Shown here one piece after another: positions 1 through 9,280 of a stretch of DNA of 64,000 nt. Positions within the stretch are counted from its first letter, which is position 1. Each line of letters begins with the position of its first letter. The DNA is taken from contig NZ_JBOITM010000079.1 of NCBI RefSeq assembly GCF_050717535.1, forward strand, positions 18,722 through 82,721. Direction: 5' to 3'. The DNA is from Clostridium_AD sp050717535. Lineage in GTDB: Bacteria > Bacillota > Clostridia > Clostridiales > Clostridiaceae. The notes beneath the pieces were generated by a model. That model saw only the letters and a program-made list of their open reading frames with translations, was not told the DNA's origin and ran no database searches. The translations under genes and the position numbers were made by a program.

Positions 1-211
1 TAAAAATACTGTTTACGGACCTCATCGGCTCCTTACCTATTACTGTATTATCATCTATTCTAACATTGCTACCAATAATAGTACCTACGTGTATAACTAC
101 ATTACTGCCTATAATACAATTAGAACCTATAACTACTTCATCATCTATTACTACAAAATGTCCCATTGTTACATTGTTTCCCAATTTACTTTTCTCTGAT
201 ATATAATTCAT
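1..211 (-). CDS. Hexapeptide-repeat acyltransferase, partial (WbpD-like)
   Basis: Only the first 70 codons lie in the window; the C-terminus runs off the left edge. The protein starts MNYISEKSKLGNNVTMGHFV and continues in isoleucine/valine-spaced hexapeptides (VVIGSNCIIGSNVVIHVG), the left-handed beta-helix repeat of acetyl- and acyl-transferases. The ATG at 209-211 has a GAGG ribosome site about 7 bases upstream. It follows a Gfo/Idh/MocA oxidoreductase and a UDP-GlcNAc-type dehydrogenase on the same strand. In Pseudomonas and Bordetella these three classes (WbpA, WbpB, WbpD) build UDP-2,3-diacetamido-uronic acids, so sugar-nucleotide N-acetylation is the likely role. The fold class is clear; the exact substrate is inferred from neighbours. 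Confidence 0.8.
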   Translation of the reverse strand, partial: MNYISEKSKLGNNVTMGHFVVIDDEVVIGSNCIIGSNVVIHVGTIIGSNVRIDDNTVIGKEPMRSVNSIF

Positions 212-245
212 GAAAATAACCTCATTTCATATAATATAGCTAAAA

Positions 246-1334
246 CTATTTTTTCATTTGCATAGTTGAAAAATCTCCCATTGGGAATTTAACTGGAAGT
301 CCTGTAAGTCTTGATTTATAAGCTGCAAGTATAATAGACATACCTTTTTTACCTTCTTCTCCATTTATAAGAGGTTGTCTATCCATATTTATAGCATCTA
401 TCATGTCTTTATATAGTGGTGTGTGTCCAAAGCCATAAACCGAATCTGGGTCTCCCTTTTGATTACTTAATATTTCCTGCTCATTATCCACGTTATCTGC
501 AAATTTCCAAGTTTCTATAGAATTAACCGCTAGTCCTCCTATACAAACTGTACCTGTTTCACCAAAAATGCTTAAGGTCTCTTCTAAATTTTTAGGATAT
601 ACACAAGCGGAACCTTCAACTATACCTATAGCTCCATTTTTAAATCTTATCATTATTGCCCCAAAATCTTCAGCTTCTATATCATTAATAAAAGTATCAC
701 ACTGAGCATAAACAGTGTCTATTTCTCCACCCATCATCCATTGCAACAAATCAATATTATGAATACATTGATTCATTAGTGTACCACCGTCCAGTTTCCA
801 TGTTCCTCTCCAAGGAGCTTGCTGATAGTATCCCATATTTCTATTCCAAAGGATTCTAGCTGTACCGTTAACTAATTTCCCAAATCTATTTGAATCTACA
901 GCAGCTCTTAGCTTTTGTATTGGTTCATTAAATCTGTTTTGGTGACTAACACAAAGTTTTACATTATTTTTTCTTGCACACTCAATCATTCTATCTGCAT
1001 CTTGAATAGATAATGCCATTGGTTTTTCTACAAGTACATGTTTGCCCTTATTCATGCAATATATAGCTATTTCTGGATGATATCCGCTTTCAGTAGATAT
1101 AGAAACCATATCTATATCAGTACTCTCAAGCATTTCTTTATAATCTATATAAACTTTTACATCTACATTTTCCCCTAGTGCTTTTATGTACTCAGCTTTT
1201 TTAGCCATAGCATTAGCTTCTACCACATCACAAACTGCAACTAGCTGAATTTCAGATTTGTTTTGAGTTATAGCCTCTACATGTTTGTAAGATATTCTTC
1301 CACATCCTATTATTGCTACTCTTAATTTTTTCAT
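246..1334 (-). CDS. Gfo/Idh/MocA-family oxidoreductase, probable UDP-sugar 3-dehydrogenase (WbpB/WlbA-like)
   Basis: A protein of about 362 aa with an N-terminal Rossmann motif (VAIIGCGRIS) and the family motif EKPMALS, whose lysine is the conserved catalytic residue, followed by a C-terminal beta-sheet domain. The ATG at 1334 is preferred because AAGGAGGAATTCAA directly precedes it; the open frame extends 13 codons further upstream to 1373 with no such site. It lies between a WbpA-type dehydrogenase and a hexapeptide acetyltransferase, which suggests it oxidises the 3-position of UDP-N-acetylglucosaminuronate for later transamination and acetylation. The family is certain; the substrate is inferred. 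Confidence 0.85.
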   Translation of the reverse strand: MKKLRVAIIGCGRISYKHVEAITQNKSEIQLVAVCDVVEANAMAKKAEYIKALGENVDVKVYIDYKEMLESTDIDMVSISTESGYHPEIAIYCMNKGKHVLVEKPMALSIQDADRMIECARKNNVKLCVSHQNRFNEPIQKLRAAVDSNRFGKLVNGTARILWNRNMGYYQQAPWRGTWKLDGGTLMNQCIHNIDLLQWMMGGEIDTVYAQCDTFINDIEAEDFGAIMIRFKNGAIGIVEGSACVYPKNLEETLSIFGETGTVCIGGLAVNSIETWKFADNVDNEQEILSNQKGDPDSVYGFGHTPLYKDMIDAINMDRQPLINGEEGKKGMSIILAAYKSRLTGLPVKFPMGDFSTMQMKK

Positions 1335-1367
1335 TTGAATTCCTCCTTGATGATTTTCATATAATTT

Positions 1368-1410
1368 TGGCATGCAATATCATAAAATAGTTTACAATGT
1401 TTGCATGCCA
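1368..1410. repeat. Intra-operon inverted repeat
   Basis: Perfect 10-bp arms TGGCATGCAA (1368-1377) and TTGCATGCCA (1401-1410) with a 23-base loop, between the dehydrogenase and oxidoreductase genes. No clean T-tract follows on the minus strand, so it could be an mRNA-processing or stabilising hairpin, or an operator, rather than a terminator. Confidence 0.55.
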
Positions 1411-1430
1411 TAATTTTATTGCAGTTACTA

Positions 1431-2747
1431 TTAAAGTTTATTGATCTTTTCTCTATTGTTTACAACATGCTTTGTAGCATTTCTAGTATCATATAATAAA
1501 CTAGCTTCAGCTACAATTTTTTCATAATCATAAGAGCTATGATCCGTTGTTATTATTACTATATCTGCATTTGCTATTTCATTTTCCCAATTTACTGTTA
1601 CATATTCTTTGCCCTTATGAGTAAATTTAGGAATAAATGGATCATCTATTATAATATCAGCACCATTCTTTTCTAATTGCTCAATAACCTTTAGTGTTGG
1701 TGATTCTCTCATATCATCTATATCTTTCTTATAAGCTGCACCCATAAGAAGTACTTTTGCTCCGTTTAGTGCTTTTTTCTGACCATTCAAAAGTTTCATG
1801 ACATTTTCAAGCACAAATTCTGGCATATAATCGTTAATTATACCTGAAGCTTCTATTAATTTTGTATGATAATCAAACTCTTTTGCTTTCCATTCTAGGT
1901 AGAATGGATCAAGTGGTATACAATGTCCTCCAAGTCCTGGACCTGGGTAGAATGGCATAAACCCATAAGGCTTAGTTTTAGCTGCATCTATAACTTCCCA
2001 AATGTCAATGTTCATTCTTTTACATAAAATTGCCATTTCATTTGCTAATGCTATATTTACATTTCTAAAAGTATTTTCCAGAATTTTTTCCATTTCTGCT
2101 ACCGCTGGAGAAGACACTTCCATTATATCTCCCTCTAGCACACTTCTGTATAACATTCCTGCTACCTCAGTACAGTCTTTTGTACATCCTCCAACTACCT
2201 TTGGAGTATTTTTTGTGTTAAATTGTTTATTTCCTGGATCAATTCTTTCTGGAGAGAAAGCTAAGAAAAAATCTACTCCACATTTTAAGCCTGATTCTTC
2301 AAGTATTGGTTTTAATACTTCTTCAGTTGTTCCTGGATATGTAGTGCTTTCCAGTACTACCAGCATTCCTCTATGTAAATACTTAGCTACACTTCTAGTT
2401 GAATCTACTACATAAGATAAATCTGGTTGTTTATATAAATCTAGTGGTGTAGGAACTGCGATACATACTGTATCAACATCCTTAACAAAACTAAAATCTG
2501 TAGTAGCTTTTAGTTTTCCTTCTTTTACTAATTTAGCTAAATCTGTATCTACAATATCTCCAATATAATTAATTCCGTCATTTATCATTTGAACCTTTTG
2601 ATCTTGAACATCAAAACCTATTACTTCATACCCTACTTTAGCCTTTTCTACAGCTAGCGGTAATCCCACATAGCCCAGTCCAACCACACCTAGTTTAGCT
2701 GTTTTATTTTTTAATTTTAATAATAACTCATCTTTTAATTGAAACAT
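1431..2747 (-). CDS. UDP-N-acetylglucosamine 6-dehydrogenase-type nucleotide sugar dehydrogenase (WbpA-like)
   Basis: 438 aa, normal length for the UDP-glucose/UDP-GlcNAc/GDP-mannose 6-dehydrogenase family. The NAD-binding loop GVVGLGYVGLPLA lies at residues 20-32, the family motif FSPERIDPGN at 164-173, and the catalytic cysteine is Cys276 in GLGGHCIPLDP. The C-terminal UDP-binding domain begins around residue 320. The enzyme oxidises C6 of a UDP-sugar to the uronate with two NAD+. The GGHCIPLDP form and the WbpB/WbpD-like neighbours favour UDP-GlcNAc over UDP-glucose. A GGAGGTAAC ribosome site precedes the ATG. Confidence 0.87.
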   Translation of the reverse strand: MFQLKDELLLKLKNKTAKLGVVGLGYVGLPLAVEKAKVGYEVIGFDVQDQKVQMINDGINYIGDIVDTDLAKLVKEGKLKATTDFSFVKDVDTVCIAVPTPLDLYKQPDLSYVVDSTRSVAKYLHRGMLVVLESTTYPGTTEEVLKPILEESGLKCGVDFFLAFSPERIDPGNKQFNTKNTPKVVGGCTKDCTEVAGMLYRSVLEGDIMEVSSPAVAEMEKILENTFRNVNIALANEMAILCKRMNIDIWEVIDAAKTKPYGFMPFYPGPGLGGHCIPLDPFYLEWKAKEFDYHTKLIEASGIINDYMPEFVLENVMKLLNGQKKALNGAKVLLMGAAYKKDIDDMRESPTLKVIEQLEKNGADIIIDDPFIPKFTHKGKEYVTVNWENEIANADIVIITTDHSSYDYEKIVAEASLLYDTRNATKHVVNNREKINKL

Positions 2748-2802
2748 TTTGTTACCTCCTATAACCTTAAAGGTCTAATATAATACTTTAATTTATATCT
2801 TT

Positions 2803-2866
2803 TTTGCGATGTTAGATTTTTTTTAATAATTTTCATAAGACAATTTAAATAAAATAATATCGCAAA
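2803..2866. repeat. Inverted repeat in the leader of the nucleotide-sugar dehydrogenase
   Basis: Arms TTTGCGAT (2803-2810) and ATCGCAAA (2859-2866) enclose 48 AT-rich bases between the CapD-like gene and the WbpA-like gene. A short palindrome ACCTTAAAGGT (2763-2773) lies next to the ribosome site. No T-rich terminator is present, so the genes are probably co-transcribed or an internal promoter lies here. Confidence 0.4.
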
Positions 2867-2878
2867 GTGTTAATTTTT

Positions 2879-4720
2879 TTAGTCCGGCTTTCTTTTATAA
2901 GTTGGAACTTTTTCTTCCATTAAAGCAAATACAGCATCTTTGTCTTTTCCAACTACAATTTTAAAATCCTCAATAGATTTTTCAATAAAATCTATATCAT
3001 TTCCTATAGGCTTTTCAACATAAATTTTATTATGAGAAGTGGATGTTAATGCTACCTCATCCATCAGAAGTTCTTCATATAGTTTTTCTCCAGGCCTTAG
3101 TCCAATAAATTCAATTTTTATATCTACATCTGGTTCAAGCCCTGAAAGAGTTATTAAATCTCTAGCTAAGTCAACTATTTTCACAGGTTCTCCCATATCT
3201 AAAACAAATATTTCTCCACCTTTTGCCATACCTCCAGCTTGAATAACTAATTGTGCAGCTTCTGGTATTGTCATAAAGAATCTATTTATTTCAGGGTGCA
3301 TTACAGTTACTGGACCTCCATGAGCTATTTGCTTTTTAAATAATGGTATTACTGAACCATTGCTTCCTAAAACATTACCAAATCTTACAGCCACATACTC
3401 AGTATCACTAATTGTGTCAAAGGCTTGAATTATGAGTTCACAAAATCTCTTGGTAGCTCCCATGATGTTTGTAGGATTTACTGCCTTATCTGTACTAATT
3501 TGAACAAATCTTTTTACACCAGCTTCATGACTACATTTTACAACGTTATAAGTTCCTATTACATTATTCTTAATAGCTTCTGCTGGGTTATTCTCCATCA
3601 GTGGCACATGTTTATGAGCCGCTGCATGGAATACTACATCAGGTTTATAGGTTTCAAAAATTTCTTTTAATCTATCAATATCTCTAACAGATGCAATGAT
3701 AAACTCTTTATTTAACATAGGAAACTCATAGTTAAGCTCCATTTGTAAATCGTAGGCATTGTTTTCATAAATATCTAGAACTATTAATTTTTTAGGATTA
3801 AACTTAGCGATTTGCCTGCATAGTTCGGATCCTATAGAACCGCCACCACCTGTAACTAGTATTATTTTTTCTTTAATATATTTATCAATGTCTTCAGTAT
3901 TTAATTTAATTGCTTCTCTTCCTAAAAGATCCTCAATATTAACATCACGAAGCTCGCTAATGTTTACTTTCTCGTCTACAATTTCATAAATACCAGGAAT
4001 TGTTTTTAACTTGCATTTAGTCCTTTTGCAAATGTTCAGTATTTCTGTTTTAGTTTTAAAATCTGCTGAAGGCATAGTAATAATTATTTCCTCAACGGAC
4101 TCTTCCTTGCAAATTGAAATTATCTTATCTCTACCACCTAATACTTTAATACCGTTAATTATTTTATCATTTTTTAATTTATCATCATCGATTAATCCAA
4201 CAACATAATATTTTAATTCACTATGCTTACTAATCTCTTTTACTAGCATTACGCCTGCATCTCCGGCGCCAACAATAAGAATGTTTATGTTCTTATCACA
4301 CTGTTTATTTTCTCCTTTTTTTTGCTCTGATATTCTGTATATAATTCTAATTCCACCCAGGGTAATCACACATAGAAGCCAAAATATAATATGTACAGTA
4401 AAAGGGAATCTATAATAGTGGCTTTTAAATAAAATATGACTAACTAAATAGCTATAAATCACAAACACTATATTGGCCAGGGTTATTGAATATACTATAG
4501 AAAATAATTCTGAAATGGATGCGTATTTCCATATACTTCGATACAATCCAAATATCATATTAAATCCTATTATTAAAATCAACACTGGGATAATTGAAAT
4601 TTTAAAAAATTCAAGGTCTTTTATAGGGATATTAAAATCAAATTTCAACAGTAAAGTTAAATATAACGAAGCCAAAATACAAATAATATCCACCGCAAAG
4701 ACCCTTTTATCCGTTTTCAT
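2879..4720 (-). CDS. Membrane-anchored CapD/WbpM-type UDP-N-acetylglucosamine 4,6-dehydratase
   Basis: About 613 aa, the long form of the family. Four hydrophobic segments fill roughly residues 5-130, followed by a first nucleotide-binding fold (LIVGAGDAGVML) and a C-terminal SDR domain (VTGGGGSIGSELCRQ). The usual Ser-Tyr-Lys triad appears as Ser-Met-Lys: ISTDKAVNPT then MGATKR. This is normal for long WbpM-type dehydratases. It makes 4-keto-6-deoxy UDP-sugars at the inner membrane face for glycan synthesis. The ATG at 4720 has AAAGGA 10 bases upstream; a GTG three codons earlier (4729) is also possible. It begins a unit downstream of the galU terminator. Confidence 0.88.
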   Translation of the reverse strand: MKTDKRVFAVDIICILASLYLTLLLKFDFNIPIKDLEFFKISIIPVLILIIGFNMIFGLYRSIWKYASISELFSIVYSITLANIVFVIYSYLVSHILFKSHYYRFPFTVHIIFWLLCVITLGGIRIIYRISEQKKGENKQCDKNINILIVGAGDAGVMLVKEISKHSELKYYVVGLIDDDKLKNDKIINGIKVLGGRDKIISICKEESVEEIIITMPSADFKTKTEILNICKRTKCKLKTIPGIYEIVDEKVNISELRDVNIEDLLGREAIKLNTEDIDKYIKEKIILVTGGGGSIGSELCRQIAKFNPKKLIVLDIYENNAYDLQMELNYEFPMLNKEFIIASVRDIDRLKEIFETYKPDVVFHAAAHKHVPLMENNPAEAIKNNVIGTYNVVKCSHEAGVKRFVQISTDKAVNPTNIMGATKRFCELIIQAFDTISDTEYVAVRFGNVLGSNGSVIPLFKKQIAHGGPVTVMHPEINRFFMTIPEAAQLVIQAGGMAKGGEIFVLDMGEPVKIVDLARDLITLSGLEPDVDIKIEFIGLRPGEKLYEELLMDEVALTSTSHNKIYVEKPIGNDIDFIEKSIEDFKIVVGKDKDAVFALMEEKVPTYKRKPD

Positions 4721-4840
4721 GAAGTTCACATCCTTTATTTAGTTTTAAACCCTTTGCTATTCCCTTAATCATTTTACCTCATTTCAAAAATTATTCAACA
4801 TATTTCTTCTCTTCTATTATTCAGTATCTTTGCATATATT

Positions 4841-4869
4841 ATTATATCCTAAAACCTTGTTTTTGTATA
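4841..4869 (-). promoter_or_regulatory. Probable sigma-A promoter of the CapD-like gene
   Basis: Read on the minus strand: -35 TATACA (4864-4869), 17-base spacer, -10 TATAAT (4841-4846). It lies after the galU terminator and about 120 bases before the dehydratase start. Confidence 0.5.
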
Positions 4870-4942
4870 ATTTAATGGAGTTTATTAACTATTTATTTAT
4901 AATTCCCACAAAATGTAGATATTTAATGTAGATAAAATTAAA

Positions 4943-4974
4943 AGGACCTAGCAATTAATAATTAACTAGGTCCT
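4943..4974 (-). terminator. Intrinsic terminator after galU
   Basis: Stem AGGACCTAG/CTAGGTCCT (4943-4951 and 4966-4974), followed on the minus strand by TTTTAATTTT. It separates the chain-length/kinase/galU unit from the CapD-like unit. Confidence 0.8.
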
Positions 4975-5038
4975 CTTTATTTTTATTAATAACAAATTCA
5001 GGATATTAAAAATTTTTCATCTTTCATACTTAATTAGA

Positions 5039-5950
5039 CTATTTTTTATCATCATTACATTCATTGTAGATTTCTTTAAACATATCGTTGTTCTTGATAG
5101 TTAAAAGATAATTCATAAAAGTTTTTTTAAGATCATCTCTTTTAAGCGCTTGTTCAACAGTAGCTTCTAGAAAACCTTCTTTGTCGCCTACATCATATCT
5201 TCTACCCTGAAATTTATAAGCATACATATCTTCCTCTTCTATTAAAGTCTTTAGTGCATCTGTAAGTTGTATTTCTCCACCCTTTCCAGGCTTCGTATTT
5301 TCTAAAATATCAAATATTCTAGGTGTTATTATATATCTCCCTAGTATTGCTATATTAGATGGTGCTTCGCCTGAATTAGGTTTTTCAATAACATCTTTAA
5401 CTTTATAAACTCTATCATCTATTGCAGTTCCATCAACTATACCATATTTAGAAACTTCACTTACAGGTACCTCTTGAACCCCTAAAATTGAAGTCTCGTA
5501 TTCACTGTAACAGTCTATAAGTTGTTTAAGACAAGGAATCTCACTATCTACTACATCATCACCCAGCATTACAGCAAAAGGTTCATTACCAACAAAGGTT
5601 TTAGCACAACTAATAGCATGGCCTAACCCCTTAGGTTCTTTTTGGCGTATATAATAAATATTAGCCAAATTGGATATATCTTCTACCATTTTCAATACAT
5701 CTTCCTTGCCATTTTGTCGCAATTGATACTCAAGTTCAATAGATTTATCAAAATGATCTTCAATCGCTCTTTTATTTCTTCCTGTTATAATTAGTATTTC
5801 CTCAATTCCAGAGGCAACCGCTTCCTCAATAATATACTGTATTGTTGGCTTATCAACAATTGGTAACATTTCTTTAGGTTGCGCCTTTGTAGCTGGTAAA
5901 AACCTTGTGCCAAGTCCTGCTGCAGGTATAATAGCTTTTTTAACTCTCAT
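5039..5950 (-). CDS. galU: UTP--glucose-1-phosphate uridylyltransferase
   Basis: About 303 aa, full length for GalU. The nucleotidyltransferase signature AAGLGTRFLPATKAQPKEML sits at the N-terminus and is followed by the family landmarks IVDKPTIQYI, GLGHAISCA and FQGRRYDVGDKEGFLEATVE. It converts glucose-1-phosphate and UTP to UDP-glucose. The ATG at 5950 is chosen because GAGGGGAG lies about 8 bases upstream; the frame stays open to 5980. It is the last gene of the unit before a terminator. With pgcA upstream it completes the route from glucose-6-phosphate to UDP-glucose. Confidence 0.94.
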   Translation of the reverse strand: MRVKKAIIPAAGLGTRFLPATKAQPKEMLPIVDKPTIQYIIEEAVASGIEEILIITGRNKRAIEDHFDKSIELEYQLRQNGKEDVLKMVEDISNLANIYYIRQKEPKGLGHAISCAKTFVGNEPFAVMLGDDVVDSEIPCLKQLIDCYSEYETSILGVQEVPVSEVSKYGIVDGTAIDDRVYKVKDVIEKPNSGEAPSNIAILGRYIITPRIFDILENTKPGKGGEIQLTDALKTLIEEEDMYAYKFQGRRYDVGDKEGFLEATVEQALKRDDLKKTFMNYLLTIKNNDMFKEIYNECNDDKK

Positions 5951-5995
5951 AGTTCTTCTCCCCTCAAATAAAATACTCATAGATTACACCTTATT

Positions 5996-6772
5996 TTAAA
6001 ACTTACTAAAAATATTACAAAGTGAAAATTTTCTTTTTTTAGTTTTTATTTCTAATAATTCCGTAGTGGTTTTGTTATTAATAATATTAATTTGATTTTG
6101 AGAAATCCAGTTATACATGGGTTCATTTTTATCTTTTATTATATCAAATGCTGGTTTTATAATCGTTTTTCTACTTGTGATATTATGTCCATCACTGCCT
6201 AAAATATGTACCATATTCGCTTTTACAAATTGCTGAGCAGTCTTTTTTATTTCTTTTCCATAATTGCCTAATAAACTAGCAGAATTTATTTGCATCAATA
6301 CTCCTTGTTTAATTAAATTAATAATCAAATCATGATTTTCCATAATCTTAATATTTCGCTCTGGATGAGCTAATATAGGTTTAACCCCAAGTAACATTAA
6401 TTCATAAAACACATCTTCAGTATACCTCGGAAATTGGCCCATTGGAAGCTCAATAAGCATATATTCTGAGCCATTAATTCCCCAAATCCTCTTTTCTTTA
6501 TAGAGTTTTGGTAAATTGGGATGCATATAAATTTCTAGTCCAGATAAAATTTTAATTTTAAAATTCTCCTCCCTAGATGCTAAAACTAGGTTATTAAATT
6601 TTTCAATATATTTTTCTCTAGTAATTTCATATTCTTCAGCTATAAAATGAGGAGTAGCACAAATGTACTCTACCCCTTCACTTTCTGCAATTTTTAACAT
6701 TCCAAGAGACATATTTAAACTTTTTGCTCCATCATCAACTCCATGAATTATATGACTATGAAAATCTATCAT
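5996..6772 (-). CDS. PHP-family protein-tyrosine phosphatase (YwqE/CpsB type)
   Basis: 258 aa. The metal-binding motif HSHIIHGVDDGAKS starts at residue 5, with later metal-ligand regions ATPHF, AHPERN and GSDGHN, the pattern of manganese-dependent PHP phosphatases. In Gram-positive capsule loci this enzyme dephosphorylates the cognate tyrosine kinase and its substrates. The kinase (CpsD-like) lies 21 bases upstream and the Wzz-like activator before that. The ribosome site GAAGGTG is 8 bases from the ATG. Confidence 0.9.
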   Translation of the reverse strand: MIDFHSHIIHGVDDGAKSLNMSLGMLKIAESEGVEYICATPHFIAEEYEITREKYIEKFNNLVLASREENFKIKILSGLEIYMHPNLPKLYKEKRIWGINGSEYMLIELPMGQFPRYTEDVFYELMLLGVKPILAHPERNIKIMENHDLIINLIKQGVLMQINSASLLGNYGKEIKKTAQQFVKANMVHILGSDGHNITSRKTIIKPAFDIIKDKNEPMYNWISQNQINIINNKTTTELLEIKTKKRKFSLCNIFSKF

Positions 6773-6793
6773 ATACTTGCACCTTCTAAAACC

Positions 6794-7477
6794 TTATTTT
6801 TCTTTATCATAATACCCTTTGTAATATTTCCCATAATATCCACTTACAGCTTCAGGTACTTTATTGAATACAATTCCTAGTATCTTTCCACCAACCTTAT
6901 CGATTAATTCTTTTGCGTCTACTAGTGCGTCCTTTTGAGCCTCACCGTATGATGCTACAAAAATCACTCCATCTGCTATTGTAGCTAAAATTTGGGCATC
7001 TGTTACTGCAAGTACTGGTGGTGCATCAATAAGGACTATATCATATTCACTTTTTAGGATTTCCATAAAATTTTTCATTTTTTGAGTTCCCAATAACTCT
7101 GCTGGATTTGGAGGTATTGGTCCACTAGTTAGTATAGAAAGATTATTAACATCTGTTTTAACAATACATTCTTCCTTTTTAACATCTTGAACTAATATAT
7201 TTGTCAGTCCAACTGAATTTGTAATTCCCATTTTCTTATGTATTGATGGTTTTCTAAAATCACAATCTACAAGAATAACTGTTTTGCCACTTTCAGCCAT
7301 AGTTATCGCTAAATTTGACAAAACTGTGCTTTTTCCTTCTCCGGCACCCGATGAAGTAATTACTATGGATTTAAATTCTTTATCTAAGGAAGAGAATTGA
7401 ATATTAGTTCTTAATGTTCTAAAAGCTTCTGCTGATCTAGATTTGGGATTTTTTAATGTTATCATTTTTTTTAACAT
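6794..7477 (-). CDS. CpsD/CapB-type tyrosine-protein kinase (BY-kinase)
   Basis: 227 aa. Walker A SSGAGEGKST (about 43-52), Walker A' VILVDCDFRKP (about 71-81) and Walker B IVLIDAPP define a bacterial tyrosine kinase without its own membrane domain. The C-terminus is a tyrosine cluster, SGYYGKYYKGYYDKEK, the usual autophosphorylation site. It acts at the membrane with the Wzz-like protein encoded 12 bases upstream, whose cytoplasmic tail activates it, to control polymer length and export. The PHP phosphatase downstream is the counter-enzyme. Confidence 0.93.
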   Translation of the reverse strand: MLKKMITLKNPKSRSAEAFRTLRTNIQFSSLDKEFKSIVITSSGAGEGKSTVLSNLAITMAESGKTVILVDCDFRKPSIHKKMGITNSVGLTNILVQDVKKEECIVKTDVNNLSILTSGPIPPNPAELLGTQKMKNFMEILKSEYDIVLIDAPPVLAVTDAQILATIADGVIFVASYGEAQKDALVDAKELIDKVGGKILGIVFNKVPEAVSGYYGKYYKGYYDKEK

Positions 7478-7489
7478 ATTCTCACTCTC

Positions 7490-8161
7490 CTATTTTTTTT
7501 CTTCTGTTAAAGGAATTATCCCAATAACCGTTATTCCAGTTAGCTTCTCTATATCCTCTTGACTTTTTACAGTGTTATCTAAGTATTCTAATAAAAATGC
7601 AATACCTAGAGAAATCATAAGTCCAATAAAAAATGCGATTGCTATATTTAGCTTTGGATTTGGACTATCTGGCACTGTAGGTTGTAGTGCTTCATCTAAA
7701 AGTTGCACATTATCTGATTTTTTCACATCATTGCTTATAAATTTTAATGACTTAGCTAACTGATTAGCAATATCCATAGCTTCTTTAGGATCCTTAGCTT
7801 TAACAGTTATAGTTAAGAACTCAGTATCTCCTTTTGGTTCCACTGTTACCATGCTTTGAAGTTCACTAGGTTCCATTTTCAATTTAAGTGCTGTAATAAC
7901 ATGTTCTGAAACCTTTCTAGATTTAGCAAATTCGCTATAAGTTTTAACTAATTTTTGATACATAAGCACATCATTCATGCTAGCTTGTGGTACCTCAGTT
8001 TTATTTTCTACTTTTCCAATTATTACAGATATATCAGCTTTGTAAGTAGGTGTAATAACAAAATAACTTAATACTCCGCTAAGTACCGTTGCTCCTAGTG
8101 TAATTAAAATCACCAGTAGTATCCGTTTTTTTATTATCGTAAAGTATTCCGTCAATTCCAT
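7490..8161 (-). CDS. Wzz/CpsC-type polysaccharide chain-length and kinase-activator protein
   Basis: 223 aa with two membrane segments, about residues 14-36 and 172-192, enclosing an extracellular domain (SVIIGK..., QLLDEALQPTVPDSPNPKL). The proline-rich PxxPxxPxP stretch before the second membrane helix is typical of Wzz and CpsC proteins. The short cytoplasmic tail is expected to bind the adjacent kinase. Its ATG overlaps the stop of the TPR gene by one base (TAATG), and GGAGG within that gene's last codons is the ribosome site, so the two are translationally coupled. Confidence 0.88.
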   Translation of the reverse strand: MELTEYFTIIKKRILLVILITLGATVLSGVLSYFVITPTYKADISVIIGKVENKTEVPQASMNDVLMYQKLVKTYSEFAKSRKVSEHVITALKLKMEPSELQSMVTVEPKGDTEFLTITVKAKDPKEAMDIANQLAKSLKFISNDVKKSDNVQLLDEALQPTVPDSPNPKLNIAIAFFIGLMISLGIAFLLEYLDNTVKSQEDIEKLTGITVIGIIPLTEEKK

Positions 8162-9231
8162 TATTTAGCCTCCATCATTAGTTTTTCGAGTTCTATCACA
8201 ATTTCATCTTTTGGATCAATTTTTTTAGCCATATCTAAATGTATCCTTGCTGCATCTAAGTTTTTAGTATTTATATAACACATAACAAGATTTGTACATA
8301 CCTCTATAGACTTTGTAACTTCAAATGCATTTCTAAAATATTGGATAGCTCTCTCGTAATTTTCAAGAAGCGCATAATTAATTCCAAACTCAATTATTAC
8401 CTCTATTAAATTCTTGTCAATTGCTGCTGCTTCATTTAAATAGTATATGGCCTTCTCGTAATTTTGTAGTAGTCTATAAGCTACAGCACTATGATAATAT
8501 ATATCTGGGCTATCTCCTAGCTGCTCCATTAGCGGAATTAAGATTTGTAATGCAGCATTAGGACTTGTAGCCACTAGTTCTTTTCCCTTTTGAAACCTTG
8601 TTATAGTTTCCAAAGTGTTTTTAAGGTCTATAACGTCTGTTGTTTGTTCGCCACCATTTATTGCATAATTACTTAAAGCTACTAAAGCTAACTCATGCTC
8701 CATTTCACTATTAAAAACTAATGCCTCATATAGATACGGCTTACTATAATTAGTTATTTTTTTAGCCCTTTCTATAAGCTTTAGTTCTTCATCTTTAAAC
8801 ATAATATTAGTGACCCTTAGTTTGTCTACCAGCAAAAAAATCTTATCATAATTCTCAATATTTTCTTCTATTGTTAATAATCCACTTAACATAATATAAG
8901 CTTCCTCATAATTTTCATTTTGAATTTCTTTAAAAATCACACCCTTAATAAATCCAATTGAATTTGGAATAGACTTTATTATTTCTTTATATACTTTAGT
9001 ATACTTAAAAGATTCATCTGCTCCAATAACATAAAACATTCCTTCTATAAACAGATTAACTGGTATATTTTCGAAATCTTCTTTTTTCTTTACCTTTTGA
9101 ATTATTTCATTAGTTCTCACTGGAAAATATATGTCATCCAATATAACAAAATCATTAATTTTACTATTCTTCTTTATTTCCAGAAAAAGAATAGCTGATA
9201 ATTTTTCTGAAAAATATGTTTTAATATCCAT
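8161..9231 (-). CDS. Tetratricopeptide-repeat protein of the polysaccharide locus
   Basis: 356 aa, soluble, no signal peptide. The C-terminal half carries TPR-like repeats: SPDIYYHSAVAYRLLQNYEK, then LIEVIIEFGINYALLENYER, then SIEVCTNLVMCYINTKNLDA. The N-terminal half is also helical. It opens the cps unit and is translationally coupled to the CpsC-like gene, so a scaffold role in the export complex is plausible. That is inference; no enzymatic motif is visible. Start supported by GGAAGGTG before the ATG. Confidence 0.75.
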   Translation of the reverse strand: MDIKTYFSEKLSAILFLEIKKNSKINDFVILDDIYFPVRTNEIIQKVKKKEDFENIPVNLFIEGMFYVIGADESFKYTKVYKEIIKSIPNSIGFIKGVIFKEIQNENYEEAYIMLSGLLTIEENIENYDKIFLLVDKLRVTNIMFKDEELKLIERAKKITNYSKPYLYEALVFNSEMEHELALVALSNYAINGGEQTTDVIDLKNTLETITRFQKGKELVATSPNAALQILIPLMEQLGDSPDIYYHSAVAYRLLQNYEKAIYYLNEAAAIDKNLIEVIIEFGINYALLENYERAIQYFRNAFEVTKSIEVCTNLVMCYINTKNLDAARIHLDMAKKIDPKDEIVIELEKLMMEAK

Positions 9232-9280
9232 GCTTTCACCTTCCTACTAATCTTAAATATTTATGCTACAACTACTCCTA

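Noticed and set aside
2002..2415. Plus-strand open frame of 137 codons inside the nucleotide-sugar dehydrogenase
   Set aside because: Antisense shadow of a conserved gene with no ribosome site or recognisable protein. The same holds for the other antisense frames inside carB, iorA, the chemoreceptors and the SNF2 gene.
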